A stretch of DNA of 64,000 bases from UBA8514 sp034933685 (GCA_034933685.1 JAYFNB010000012.1:1-64000), one strand, 5' to 3'; counted from the first letter of the stretch, positions 8,511 to 17,635 are shown. Made by a program: numbers and translations. The notes: a model not told the origin generated them from the sequence alone.

Positions 8511-8539
8511 TCGACAATTATGTAAAAACAATCTATAAT
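8511..8539 (+). promoter_or_regulatory. Sigma-A promoter for xerD
   Basis: TCGACA (8511-8516) and TATAAT (8534-8539) with a 17-base spacer, 33 bases upstream of the xerD start codon. It indicates xerD can be transcribed separately from the upstream membrane protein gene. Confidence 0.75.
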
Positions 8540-8571
8540 TATTTTTATAATGTTACAAAGGAGAAAAGGCT

Positions 8572-9453
8572 GTGGAAAATATAATAAGGTTTTCTGAATA
8601 TATGAAAAACGTAAAAAAATCTTCTGATAATACAATAGTGTCATACCACCGAGATTTAAAAATCTTTTACACTTACATTAAAGACCTTGGCATAAACAAC
8701 ATCTCGAAGGTAAATAAAACTAACGTAATGTCCTATCTGTACAATTTGCAAAAAACAAATCGTGCAAGTTCAACAATTTCCAGGAATCTTGCTTCATTAA
8801 GAGCCTTCTTTTCCTATCTTTTTTTGGAAGGCGTTATTACAGAAAACCCAACAGAAGGTCTTGAATCTCCAAAGGTAGAGAAAAAGCTACCCGAAATAAT
8901 GCCACTAAACAATGTTGAACTGCTTCTTGAGCAACCGGACCTTAACGACAATAAAGGCATTCGTGACAAAGCAATGCTTGAGGTTTTATATGCTACAGGT
9001 ATGCGTGTTACAGAGCTTATTAGCATACAACTGGATGATGTTAACCTAAACCTTGAATTTATTAAATGCACTCATAACGACAAAACTAGAGTAATTCCTT
9101 TAGGTTCCAAGGCTATAAATGCTCTTAGAGCATACATAGATTATGTGCGTAGTGACCTTGTTAGAAATTCAGATGAGGTTTGCTTGTTTGTTAACTGCAA
9201 TGGCTCACCAATGACACGGCAGGGTTTTTGGAAAATAATTAAGTTTTACGCAAAAAAAGCAAATATAACTGAAGACATAACTCCGCACACCATTAGGCAC
9301 TCATTTGCAGCACATCTTGTTGAAAACGGTTGCGACCTGCAAAGCTTACAAGAAATGCTTGGTCATTCAGACATTTCCACAACGCAGATTTATACAAAGC
9401 TTAATAAAGGTCGTTTAAAAGAAGTATATGCTAAATCCCATCCACGGGCATAA
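8572..9453 (+). CDS. xerD: Tyrosine recombinase XerD
   Basis: A 293-residue tyrosine recombinase that resolves chromosome dimers at dif. The N-terminal SAM-like core-binding domain spans about 1-85. The catalytic domain carries Arg in YATGMRVTELIS, the HTIRHSFAAHLV box, HSDISTTQ with the second conserved His, and the nucleophile Tyr in TTQIYTKL. Length and the GLESPKVEKKLPEIMP linker are typical of XerD rather than a phage integrase. It starts with GTG after AAAGGAGA. Transcription ends at the hairpin directly after the stop codon. Confidence 0.92.
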   Translation: MENIIRFSEYMKNVKKSSDNTIVSYHRDLKIFYTYIKDLGINNISKVNKTNVMSYLYNLQKTNRASSTISRNLASLRAFFSYLFLEGVITENPTEGLESPKVEKKLPEIMPLNNVELLLEQPDLNDNKGIRDKAMLEVLYATGMRVTELISIQLDDVNLNLEFIKCTHNDKTRVIPLGSKAINALRAYIDYVRSDLVRNSDEVCLFVNCNGSPMTRQGFWKIIKFYAKKANITEDITPHTIRHSFAAHLVENGCDLQSLQEMLGHSDISTTQIYTKLNKGRLKEVYAKSHPRA

Positions 9454-9454
9454 C

Positions 9455-9489
9455 AAAAAAGGACAGATTTTTATAACCTGTCCTTTTTT
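9455..9489. terminator. Intrinsic terminator after xerD
   Basis: A perfect 12-bp stem (9455-9466 with 9478-9489), 11-base loop, ending in T6 on the plus strand. Confidence 0.9.
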
Positions 9490-9561
9490 ATTTAGGAAAC
9501 GCTGAATAATTCAAAGGTCAAAAAATAAATTTAGCTTTAGTGTCAAAAAATGGAGTGAACG

Positions 9562-9585
9562 AGCATTTTTTCAATAAAAAATGCT
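9562..9585. terminator. Hairpin downstream of bioY
   Basis: A perfect 10-bp stem (9562-9571 with 9576-9585) and 4-base loop in the 150-bp space between xerD and bioY, read on the minus strand after bioY. It carries T6 within its arms. The surrounding 9530-9561 resembles 2049-2085 and may be part of a short dispersed repeat. Confidence 0.4.
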
Positions 9586-9642
9586 ATGAAACGACTATTC
9601 TTTTGCAAATTGATTTTTTGATCACATTAAACCAGCTTCTCC

Positions 9643-10188
9643 TCATATAACCGCAATTTGTTTCCTTAAATTAACAGCAATAATAGCCGCTACCGCTATC
9701 TTAAAGATATCAAATGGCACAAACGGAAAAACCGCTGCTCCTAGAGCTTTACTAATGCTCATATTGGCTACATACATAAGCTGAATTACTCCGAATGAGT
9801 AAAGTATACACAGTCCTAAACTCAGTGCCGCAATTACCTTTACAATCTCTTTTCCACTCTTTCCCGTTGTAAACACCTTATCACATATTGTTCCGGCAAC
9901 AAATGCCTGAGGTATAAATCCCCATATAAATCCGCCAGTTGCTCCAGCAACAATACCAATGCCACCTTTCATTCCTGAAAAAACAGGAAGTCCAAGACAT
10001 CCTAACAGAACATAAATAAGAACTGCAATTGCCCCACGTTTTCCGCCGAGCACCGCTGCTGTAACTGCCACTGCTAACACCTGCATAGTTAATGGTATAG
10101 GCGTAAAAAGCAGTGGAATTGTAATAAAAGCACTTACACATAGTATTGCCGCAAATAATCCACAAAGTACATAATCTCTCGTTTTCAT
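9643..10188 (-). CDS. bioY: Biotin transporter BioY (ECF S component)
   Basis: A 181-residue membrane protein with about six hydrophobic segments. BioY is the substrate-binding part of the biotin ECF transporter and works with the shared EcfAA'T energising module, which is not in this window. Family features are the ALCVSAFITIPL start, PLTMQVLAV and the GLPVFSGMKGG-GIVAGATGGFIWGF region. The ATG follows AGGAGACAAGAA. It has its own promoter with an overlapping BirA box upstream, so biotin status should repress it. No other biotin genes are nearby. Confidence 0.93.
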   Translation of the reverse strand: MKTRDYVLCGLFAAILCVSAFITIPLLFTPIPLTMQVLAVAVTAAVLGGKRGAIAVLIYVLLGCLGLPVFSGMKGGIGIVAGATGGFIWGFIPQAFVAGTICDKVFTTGKSGKEIVKVIAALSLGLCILYSFGVIQLMYVANMSISKALGAAVFPFVPFDIFKIAVAAIIAVNLRKQIAVI

Positions 10189-10217
10189 TTCTTGTCTCCT
10201 TTTTCTTTTGTTATTTT

Positions 10218-10246
10218 ATTATAGAATATAAAAATCTAATTGTCAA
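10218..10246 (-). promoter_or_regulatory. Sigma-A promoter for bioY
   Basis: On the minus strand TTGACA (10241-10246) and TATAAT (10218-10223), spacer exactly 17 bases: a full-consensus promoter. The -35 lies inside the left arm of the BirA operator. Confidence 0.9.
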
Positions 10247-10271
10247 CCGATATTTTATAAATGGTTTACAA
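10240..10271. promoter_or_regulatory. BirA biotin-repressor operator
   Basis: TTGTCAACC (10240-10248), 14 bases, then GGTTTACAA (10263-10271). This matches the established BirA operator TTGTTAACC-N14/15-GGTTAACAA with one mismatch per arm. It covers the -35 of the bioY promoter, the expected position for repression by biotinyl-AMP-bound BirA. A BirA with a DNA-binding domain would have to be encoded elsewhere. Confidence 0.88.
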
Positions 10272-10355
10272 TTAAATTTCTTTCCCTGTTGTTAACTATT
10301 CACTTTTATTGTATAATAATATGATTACAAATCTTAATATGCATTGGAGAAAACT

Positions 10356-11384
10356 ATGAAACGGATAATAACACTAATTTTAATTCTTACCTGCCTTACA
10401 GGATGCAACTCTCAATCAATTTTTTCAAACAAAGCTAACGAAACAAAACAAACTGAATTTTTTCTAAATACAGTTTCTTATATAACCATATATAACATGG
10501 AAGAAAAATCTGCTACAGAAATTATAAATAATTGTTTTGCCTACTGCCGTCAATATGAGCAATTGCTGAGTAAAACAATTGAAAGCAGTGAAATATCTGA
10601 AATAAACAGATCTAAAGGAAATTGGGTTACTGTAAGCCAAGACACTATCAACCTTATATCTCTTGCAAATATGTACAGTGAATTATCTGACGGTAAATTC
10701 GATTGCACAATTGCGCCTGTTACCGCTCTTTGGGATTTTAACAGTGAAGCGCACGTTGTACCAAACTCCAGTGACATCGCCGAGGCTGTAACACACGTTG
10801 ACTATAAGGCAATTGAAATTGACGTAAACAAGATACGTCTTACCGACGAAAACGCTGCAATAGATTTAGGCGGTATTGCTAAAGGATATATAGGCGATAA
10901 AGCAAAAGAATATTTACTGGAAAACGGAGTAGAAAAAGCTATAATTTCCCTTGGAGGGAATATACTTACAATTTCCCCTGAAAATGATACTCCATTTAGA
11001 ATTGGTGTTCAACGACCATTCGACGATCAAGGCACTAGTTATGGTATTTTGGAGATACAAAATATGTCCGTAGTTACTTCTGGAACTTACGAACGCAGTT
11101 TTGAAAAAGACGGAATTCTTTATCATCATATTTTAGATACAAAAACAGGAATGCCTGTTGATAACGGACTTTATTCTGTTACAATAATTACTAAAGATTC
11201 AGCTGTTGCTGATGCACTAAGCACTACATGTTTTGTTTTGGGTGTTGACGAAGGAATGAAGATAATTGAAGAAACTCCAGACACTGAAGCAATTTTTATA
11301 ACCACCGATTACAAAGCTCGTTGTTCATCTGGTATAAATAAAACCATTAACTTTGAAATAACTGACGCAAAAAAAGGAGAATAA
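10356..11384 (+). CDS. ApbE-family FAD:protein FMN transferase (lipoprotein)
   Basis: A 342-residue lipoprotein. The N-terminus MKRIITLILILTCLTGC ends in a lipobox, so the mature protein is anchored outside the membrane. The body matches ApbE: FDCTIAPVTALWDF, AIDLGGIAKGYIGDKAKEYL, LGGN, TSGTYERSF and HHILDTKTGMP, followed by SAVADALSTTCFVLG. ApbE enzymes attach FMN covalently to threonine of exported redox proteins such as RnfG/RnfD; no such target is in the window. I chose ATG at 10356, just after TTGGAGAAAACT, over the upstream TTG. It is followed two bases later by an IclR regulator and is probably cotranscribed. Confidence 0.92.
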   Translation: MKRIITLILILTCLTGCNSQSIFSNKANETKQTEFFLNTVSYITIYNMEEKSATEIINNCFAYCRQYEQLLSKTIESSEISEINRSKGNWVTVSQDTINLISLANMYSELSDGKFDCTIAPVTALWDFNSEAHVVPNSSDIAEAVTHVDYKAIEIDVNKIRLTDENAAIDLGGIAKGYIGDKAKEYLLENGVEKAIISLGGNILTISPENDTPFRIGVQRPFDDQGTSYGILEIQNMSVVTSGTYERSFEKDGILYHHILDTKTGMPVDNGLYSVTIITKDSAVADALSTTCFVLGVDEGMKIIEETPDTEAIFITTDYKARCSSGINKTINFEITDAKKGE

Positions 11385-11386
11385 CT

Positions 11387-12160
11387 ATGAACGCAAATGA
11401 CCACCGTACCACCTCCAGAGTGCTGGATATATTAGAACTTCTTGCATCTTCTGAAACCGGCTATACTCTTACGGAAGTAGCCAAAATAATAGGTGCGCCA
11501 AAAAGCAGTATTTTCCCTATGATTCATACCTTGGAGGACCGGCATTATATATCTATAAATACAAATACCCTTAAATATCGTATTGGGGTAAGCACTTTCG
11601 CTGTAGGTTCTACCTATGTTAACAGCCAAAACTTTTTAAGCCATATTTCTGGTGAAATGACAAAACTTGTGGAGGTTTGTAACGAAACCTGCAGCCTTGG
11701 CATTTTAGACGGCAGTAATGTGCTTTATGTAGCTAAGAAGGACTCACCTCAAAGCCTTCGCCTTGTTACATATGTTGGAAAACAGGTCTCTGCAAACTGC
11801 ACCGCCCTTGGTAAAGCACTTTTATGCAAGGCGTCATTTGACGATGTGAGTCGGCTTTTCGCTAAAGGGATGCCAGCATGTACAAAATATACTATTACAG
11901 ACCTAGGCCTATTTTATACCCAGCTTAAGCAGATAGAAGTTGATGGCTTTGCTTATGAAAATGAGGAATTTTCTGAACAGATTCAATGTATTGCAGTACC
12001 CGTTATGAAAAATGGCGCACCTGTTGTTGCAGTAAGTGTTTCCATACCTTCTTTCCGTAATGATAGCAAAAAAATAGAAATAATTAAACGCGAGCTTGTT
12101 AATATCAAGCTTAAAGCTGAACTTTTACTCAGAAACAGTGATATTGATTTGAAACCTTAA
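11387..12160 (+). CDS. IclR-family transcriptional regulator
   Basis: A 257-residue DNA-binding protein. Residues 8-70 form the IclR winged helix (RVLDILELLASSETGYTLTEVAKIIGAPKSSIF). Residues 80-250 form the ligand-binding domain with LGILDGSNVLYVAK, CTALGKALLCKA and IAVPVMKNG-APVVAVSVS. IclR regulators usually respond to small acids or aromatic compounds and control catabolic genes. The effector here is unknown, and pairing with an ApbE gene gives no clear hint. Its GGAGAATA ribosome site lies at the end of the upstream gene, suggesting coupling. The transcript ends at the hairpin starting at 12166. Confidence 0.92.
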   Translation: MNANDHRTTSRVLDILELLASSETGYTLTEVAKIIGAPKSSIFPMIHTLEDRHYISINTNTLKYRIGVSTFAVGSTYVNSQNFLSHISGEMTKLVEVCNETCSLGILDGSNVLYVAKKDSPQSLRLVTYVGKQVSANCTALGKALLCKASFDDVSRLFAKGMPACTKYTITDLGLFYTQLKQIEVDGFAYENEEFSEQIQCIAVPVMKNGAPVVAVSVSIPSFRNDSKKIEIIKRELVNIKLKAELLLRNSDIDLKP

Positions 12161-12165
12161 CGCAC

Positions 12166-12199
12166 AAAGAGCCGTCAGTTTTTAATCTGACAGCTCTTT
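12166..12199. terminator. Intrinsic terminator, iclR
   Basis: Arms 12166-12178 and 12187-12199 pair over 13 positions with one mismatch and are followed by T-rich sequence on the plus strand. The right arm lies inside the 3' end of the convergent gene that stops at 12182. Confidence 0.85.
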
Positions 12200-12754
12200 T
12201 TTTATTTCGCCTTTTCTGGTACAAACGTAAGGGTAACCGCCCTCTCCGCTTCCGTCTGAAACAAAAATATATTCGTTTGCCAACTTGTCCAAAAAATCAA
12301 CAGCTTTTTTTACTCCATCTTTGCTTTTAAGTAAAACAAACTTTTCAAATTCTTTCTTAACTATCTTGGCTTTAATCCTGTCGCTTTCAAAAACAGCACC
12401 GAACCTTCCTGCAAATGCAACCTCAAACAATCCGTTGCCAAGTTCGTCAATTTCATCCTCGGCAGATTGCACCTTGCTAAAAGGGTCACCTATTATTCCT
12501 CCGCTTCTTTGGGCTACACCAGATACACCTATACTTGCCCCAACTGCTGCAACGCATTTTGGCGATATATTCACAACTAACTGCATAAGTGAATAATCTA
12601 GAAAATATTCATCTACCGTTTCAGGGAAAACAGCATTTTCTATTCCTCTAGTATAAATGTTAACACATTGCATTTTATAACCATCGGTGCACATTCCGCA
12701 CATTAAAATTGTTTTACCATTTTTTGTTACTGCCTTTGCTGTAAATATATCCAT
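12182..12754 (-). CDS. Conserved-looking protein of unknown function
   Basis: A 190-residue soluble protein that I do not recognise. It begins MDIFTAKAVTKNGKTILMCGMC, contains glycine-rich GASIGVSGVAQRSGG and ELGNGLFEVAFAGRFG stretches, and ends SDGSGEGGYPYVCTRKGEIKKEL. No signal peptide, membrane segment or known catalytic motif is evident. It starts one base upstream of the aminotransferase stop region, so it is the second gene of a two-gene unit with that enzyme. A role tied to amino acid metabolism is possible but unsupported. Confidence 0.7.
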   Translation of the reverse strand: MDIFTAKAVTKNGKTILMCGMCTDGYKMQCVNIYTRGIENAVFPETVDEYFLDYSLMQLVVNISPKCVAAVGASIGVSGVAQRSGGIIGDPFSKVQSAEDEIDELGNGLFEVAFAGRFGAVFESDRIKAKIVKKEFEKFVLLKSKDGVKKAVDFLDKLANEYIFVSDGSGEGGYPYVCTRKGEIKKELSD

Positions 12755-12755
12755 A

Positions 12756-13925
12756 TCACTTTATATGTTTTTTCACAAATATTTCAATTCGCTCTAAAGC
12801 TATTTTAATATCTTCAATTGAATATGCATAGGAACAACGTATAAAACCTTCTCCGCATTCACCAAAAGCTGTACCTGGCACAACTGCCACTTTTTGGTCA
12901 TAAAGCAGTTCTTTGCAAAAATCTTTGCTTGACATACCTGTTTTTTGGATACTTGGGAATACATAGAATGCTCCCCTAGGCTCGAAGCAATCCAGTCCCA
13001 TTTCTCTGAAACGGCTAACCATAAGTTTTCTTCTTTCATCATAAGCATCACGCATTGCAGAAACTTCATCATCCCTAAACTTGCTTACAAGTGCCTCAAT
13101 ACCTGCAAACTGGCTTGGAGTAGGCGCACACATTGCAATATATTGATGGATTTTATTCATGCTGAAGATAAGTTCTTCAGGCCCTACAGCATAGCCCAAG
13201 CGCCATCCGGTCATTGCAAATGCCTTAGAAAAACCGTTTAGTATAATAGTTCTTTCATACATTCCAGGCAAAGACGCAATTGAGGCATGACGTGTACCAT
13301 AAGTCAATTCTGAGTATATTTCATCACTTATTACAAGTAAATCATGTTCAATAATAATTTTTGATATTGCCGCCAAGTCATCCATTTCCATAATTCCGCC
13401 AGTTGGGTTGTTAGGATATGGCAGAATAATTGCCTTTGTTTTTTTTGTAATACCATCTTCAAGTTCCTGTGGTGTAAGCCTAAACTCATCTTCTGCCTTT
13501 GTTACAATTGGCACTGCAACACCACCGCACATTGTTACACAAGGCTTATAGCTAACATAAGATGGCTCAACAACCAGTATTTCATCCCCTGGGTCAATTA
13601 TTGCACGCAGGGCAATATCAATACCTTCACTTGCTCCTACTGTTACCAAAATTTGATGCTCTGGCGAATACTTGGAGTCAATTTTTTCTTCAAGATAATC
13701 CGCAATAGCAACACGAAGTTCCATCATACCTGTGTTTGATGAATATGATGTTATCCCTTTTTCTATTGAGGAAATTGCCGCTTCACGCACATGCCATGGC
13801 GTTTCAAAGTCTGGCTCGCCAACACCAAGTGAAATTGCATCCTCCATCATATTTGCTACATCAAAAAACTCTCTTATACCCGAGCTTGGCATTTTATTTA
13901 TGTTGTTTGCAATATATTTAGACAT
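12756..13925 (-). CDS. Class I PLP-dependent aminotransferase (PatA/AspC-like)
   Basis: A 389-residue fold-type I aminotransferase. Visible motifs are SLGVGEPDFETPWHV, YSSNTGMMELR, YPNNPTGG, the ISDEIYSELTYG strand, and the PLP-lysine segment ILNGFSKAFAMTGWRLGY. The conserved C-terminal Arg lies in GEGFIRCSYA. The profile fits the PatA/aspartate-aromatic aminotransferase group. The substrate cannot be fixed from sequence, but aromatic or acyl-aminopimelate-type substrates are common. I chose ATG at 13925, which follows TTGGAGAGAA, over the upstream TTG at 13940. It is followed immediately by the unknown gene ending at 12182. Confidence 0.9.
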   Translation of the reverse strand: MSKYIANNINKMPSSGIREFFDVANMMEDAISLGVGEPDFETPWHVREAAISSIEKGITSYSSNTGMMELRVAIADYLEEKIDSKYSPEHQILVTVGASEGIDIALRAIIDPGDEILVVEPSYVSYKPCVTMCGGVAVPIVTKAEDEFRLTPQELEDGITKKTKAIILPYPNNPTGGIMEMDDLAAISKIIIEHDLLVISDEIYSELTYGTRHASIASLPGMYERTIILNGFSKAFAMTGWRLGYAVGPEELIFSMNKIHQYIAMCAPTPSQFAGIEALVSKFRDDEVSAMRDAYDERRKLMVSRFREMGLDCFEPRGAFYVFPSIQKTGMSSKDFCKELLYDQKVAVVPGTAFGECGEGFIRCSYAYSIEDIKIALERIEIFVKKHIK

Positions 13926-14129
13926 AATAATTCTCTCCAATAATAGTAAACCTCATTGCTTACCAAATAATTTATACGAATTAAGTATATTTAGTTATAA
14001 TATCATATTTATATATGGTTTATCTACCCAAAATTGAAAAGTTTTAAAAAAAGACCATTGATTATATTATTTTTGTTTTTATGTTTATTTCTCGTAAATG
14101 TCCTTTATTTTCAATAGATAAAACTTTTT

Positions 14130-15839
14130 CTAAATTTCTCTCATTAATCTAAATGAGTTCATTAAATCAAGTATTCCAAATCCCCATTTGTTGTTTGGAT
14201 AAATCATGTTTTCACTTCTGGTACATCCTCTTATTAGATATGCCCTTATTTGATACGTGCTTAATGAAAGATCATTTCCCTGCACTACACCCCATTGCAT
14301 CATAAGCACACAGGCTCCTGCAACTATGGCTGTTGCTGCACTTGTTCCGTCCATTGTGCCATAACCGCTTGGATAATATCCACCAACTCCTACTCCTGGG
14401 GCAACCAAATCCGGTCTTATTGCTCCTATCCTTGTTGGTCCCCATGAACTTTCGGAATACAAGCTATTATTGCCGCTGTTGTATGCACCGCAGGCGATTC
14501 CACCCAACATTGTTGATGGAATAACAACTGTATAGTATGGAGATGGTTCCAAAAATTCCACAGTAGGCGGCACAAAACCAGTAAGTGGCAGCCACGCATG
14601 ATATGTTCCGTCCAATACAATATCCCCATGAACAGTTATTGTCCATATTCCTGCAGTTGTATTTATAAGCCTTATGGCAGTAAGCTGATCTCCACTACCT
14701 TCAAAAGGGAAATAATATGTAACTATAACTGTTGTGTTTTCAAGTATCAGCCTTACCTGCGTACTTGGGCCATTTCTTGCGGGTATACGACTTATAAGTT
14801 CCCCAGTAGGGGAACGCAAAGAAATTGAAATACGGTCAGAAATATAACTCCATATAGTTATATTAAAATTTGCACCAGCCGCTCCAACTCTTATATCTAT
14901 ATTTCTTGCATCGCCTCTATCCATCAGCCTTCCTTGTGTGTGATGCTTCGCCTGACTTTCATTACCGACAGCCGTACACAGGCACACTCCTCTAAGAGTA
15001 GAAACTCGGCTAAGATATTCTTCAAATAAACTATATCCATTATGTGCGCCAAGTGTTGAGCCTAATCCCAAGCAAATTACCACAGGCATCCCCAATTCTT
15101 GGGCTTTTTCCAAAATATATTCTACTCCTACCATAACTGCCGTTGAACCAAATACGTTTTCCTCATCAGGTGGTACAAAAAACATATCTAAATAATATTG
15201 ACGTGCTTTTCTTAACTTAACTACAATAAGCTCGGCATTTGGCGCTGCGCTTGAAAACCCACCTACTTCACGTCCTACCGCCACCGATGCTAAAAATGTT
15301 CCGTGACCCGAATCATCTCGTTGTGGAACTATGTCGAAAGGATTTTCCGCTTTTAATGCCTCGTTTATCTGCTCATTGGTATATTCTGTTCCTAAATAAT
15401 ATCCCTCTGGAGAATTTTCAGTTCCTGTTTGATCATATAGATATTTAATTTTACTTGTTCCATCCTCATAAATAAATACATCCTGTGTGTAGTCAATGCC
15501 TGTATCAACTATACCAAAAAGAACCCCTTGCCCGTTTATGTTTAAATAAGGTTGTTGCCTAGATTGTGTAATGCCGCTTGCTTCCATGCTTGGTCTGTCA
15601 AGCAATCCTAAAATTATGGATAATGAACTTACAAGGCTCGTGCCAAGAACTTCAGAAAGATAATCAAAATCTGCTCTGTTCACATAACCAACTACATACC
15701 TTCCCCCTAATAAGGATTTGGTTGTAACAATCTCAGGATGCTCAGTTAAAAAAACGTTAAGATATTCACTTTGCCTTAAAACAAAATCTACTGTAGATGG
15801 TAATTTAATAAATTCTTCAACAGTCATATTATCAGCCAT
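14130..15839 (-). CDS. Csp-type subtilisin-like germination protease (third of three)
   Basis: About 569 residues, S8 family. The triad is intact: Asp in GIVDTGIDYT, His in DSGHGTFLAS and Ser in DGTSAATAIVAG. A prodomain covers about residues 1-95, and a long insert separates the His and Ser regions, as in clostridial CspA/B/C. In Clostridium perfringens these proteases activate pro-SleC during spore germination. Here three copies lie beside sleC. This one is close to its upstream neighbour (about three quarters identical by eye), which points to recent duplication. The start at 15839 follows GGAGGA at 10 bases; an upstream TTG is too close to the ribosome site. There is no signal peptide. 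Confidence 0.9.
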   Translation of the reverse strand: MADNMTVEEFIKLPSTVDFVLRQSEYLNVFLTEHPEIVTTKSLLGGRYVVGYVNRADFDYLSEVLGTSLVSSLSIILGLLDRPSMEASGITQSRQQPYLNINGQGVLFGIVDTGIDYTQDVFIYEDGTSKIKYLYDQTGTENSPEGYYLGTEYTNEQINEALKAENPFDIVPQRDDSGHGTFLASVAVGREVGGFSSAAPNAELIVVKLRKARQYYLDMFFVPPDEENVFGSTAVMVGVEYILEKAQELGMPVVICLGLGSTLGAHNGYSLFEEYLSRVSTLRGVCLCTAVGNESQAKHHTQGRLMDRGDARNIDIRVGAAGANFNITIWSYISDRISISLRSPTGELISRIPARNGPSTQVRLILENTTVIVTYYFPFEGSGDQLTAIRLINTTAGIWTITVHGDIVLDGTYHAWLPLTGFVPPTVEFLEPSPYYTVVIPSTMLGGIACGAYNSGNNSLYSESSWGPTRIGAIRPDLVAPGVGVGGYYPSGYGTMDGTSAATAIVAGACVLMMQWGVVQGNDLSLSTYQIRAYLIRGCTRSENMIYPNNKWGFGILDLMNSFRLMREI

Positions 15840-15916
15840 TAGTAACAATTCCTCCTCTGCATATTTACTTGAAATACTAATTGCAGTGCAAAGACTTGAA
15901 GTGACGTAATTATTGG

Positions 15917-17626
15917 CTAAATTTCTCTCATTAAATTAAATGTATTCATTAAATCAAGCCTTCCATATCCCCACTGATTGTTGGGATATATCATATTTTC
16001 ACTTCTTATACATCCTCTTATTAAATATGCCCTTATTTGGTATGTACTTAGGGAAACATCATTTCCTTTAACTACACCCCACTGCATCATAAGCACACAG
16101 GCTCCTGCAACTATGGCTGTTGCTGCGCTTGTTCCGTCCATTGTACCATAGCCGCTTGGATAATATCCGCCAACCCCTACCCCTGGTGCAACTAAATCTG
16201 GCCTTATTCCTCCTGATCTAGTTGGTCCCCAAGAACTTCTGGTGAACATACTATTGTTATCACTGTTATACGCTCCGCATGCAATGGATCCTATCATAGT
16301 TGCCGGAACCACAACTGTATAATATGGTGATGGTTCCAAAAATTCCACTGAAGGGGACACAAAGCCAGTAAGTGGCAAATATGCATGATAAGTTCCGTCT
16401 AAAACAATATCGCCATGAACGGTTATTGTCCAAATTCCAGGAGATGAATTTATTATCTTTACAACGGTAGCTTGATCTCCACTTCCTTCAACTGGGAAAT
16501 AATAATCCACAATTACTGTTGAATTTTCAAGCACTAACCTTACCCTTGAAGTTACTCCAGTTCTTGCGGGTATACGACTTATTAGTTCTCCTGTAGGTGA
16601 ACGTACAGATACCGAAGTACGGTCCGAAACATTATTCCAAATTGACACACGAATATCAGTCCCTTCTACGCCTGCTCTTACATCTATATTTCTGGTATCC
16701 CCTCTTGACAAAAGCCTGCCTTGAACATGATGCTTTGCCTGACTTTCATTTCCAACGGCTGTGCAAAGGCAAACTCCTCTTAAATTGGAAATTCCACTAA
16801 GATATTCTTCAAACACACTATATCCATCGTGACTTCCAAAATTTGTACCTACACCAAGGCAAATAACAACGGGTCTCCCCAACTCTAGCGCTTTTTCCAA
16901 AATATATTCAATTCCTACCATAACTGCAGAAGATTCAAAAGCATCTTCTTGCTCAGGAGGAACAGCAAAAAATTCTAGATAAAATGGACGGGCTTTTCTT
17001 AATTTAACTACAATTAGCTCTGCATCTGGGGCAGCACTCGAAAACCCGTTTACATCCCTTCCAACTGCAACCGATGCCAAAAAAGTTCCATGCCCAGATT
17101 CATCCCTTTGCGGAACTATTTCATAAGGATTATCAGATTTTAGTGCCTCATTTATTTGCTCATTTGTATATTCTGTGCCTATAACATATCCTCCTTCAGG
17201 TGCATCCTGTATACCTGTTTGGTCGAAGATGTATTGAATTTTGCTTGTTCCATCCTCATATATAAACACATCCTGCGTATAGTCAATTCCTGTATCTACA
17301 ATACCAAAAATTACTCCTTGCCCTCTTAAATCCAAATACGGCTGTTGCTGAACTTGAATAATACCACTTGCTTCAAGGCTAGGTCTGTCAAGCAATCCAA
17401 GAACTGTTGAAACAGAACTTACAAAACTCGAACCTAGAACATCAGCAACAAGTTGAAGATACATCCTATCAACGTATGCAATTACATATCTTCCTGCTAA
17501 GGTTTTTGTTGTAATAACTTGTGGATTTTCTACTAAAAACCCATCAAAATATTCACTTCGCCTTGCAATAAAATCCACTGTATTCGGCGAAAGAAAAAAA
17601 TCCAAATTGGGTATAATTTCAGCCAT
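15917..17626 (-). CDS. Csp-type subtilisin-like germination protease (second of three)
   Basis: About 569 residues with the same plan as its neighbours: prodomain, catalytic Asp in GIVDTGIDYT, His in ESGHGTFLAS, a large middle insert and Ser in DGTSAATAIVAG. All three catalytic residues are present, unlike Clostridioides difficile, where CspA and CspC are pseudoproteases. It begins nine bases after the first csp gene stops and uses AAAGG as ribosome site; ATG at 17626 is preferred over TTG at 17632. Near identity with the third copy over long blocks suggests duplication or gene conversion. The role in pro-SleC processing is inferred from family and locus. Confidence 0.9.
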   Translation of the reverse strand: MAEIIPNLDFFLSPNTVDFIARRSEYFDGFLVENPQVITTKTLAGRYVIAYVDRMYLQLVADVLGSSFVSSVSTVLGLLDRPSLEASGIIQVQQQPYLDLRGQGVIFGIVDTGIDYTQDVFIYEDGTSKIQYIFDQTGIQDAPEGGYVIGTEYTNEQINEALKSDNPYEIVPQRDESGHGTFLASVAVGRDVNGFSSAAPDAELIVVKLRKARPFYLEFFAVPPEQEDAFESSAVMVGIEYILEKALELGRPVVICLGVGTNFGSHDGYSVFEEYLSGISNLRGVCLCTAVGNESQAKHHVQGRLLSRGDTRNIDVRAGVEGTDIRVSIWNNVSDRTSVSVRSPTGELISRIPARTGVTSRVRLVLENSTVIVDYYFPVEGSGDQATVVKIINSSPGIWTITVHGDIVLDGTYHAYLPLTGFVSPSVEFLEPSPYYTVVVPATMIGSIACGAYNSDNNSMFTRSSWGPTRSGGIRPDLVAPGVGVGGYYPSGYGTMDGTSAATAIVAGACVLMMQWGVVKGNDVSLSTYQIRAYLIRGCIRSENMIYPNNQWGYGRLDLMNTFNLMREI

Positions 17627-17635
17627 AACCAACCT

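Noticed and set aside
13732..14037. Plus-strand open frames opposite the start of the aminotransferase gene
   Set aside because: They overlap the antisense of a well-supported enzyme and have no ribosome site or recognisable product.
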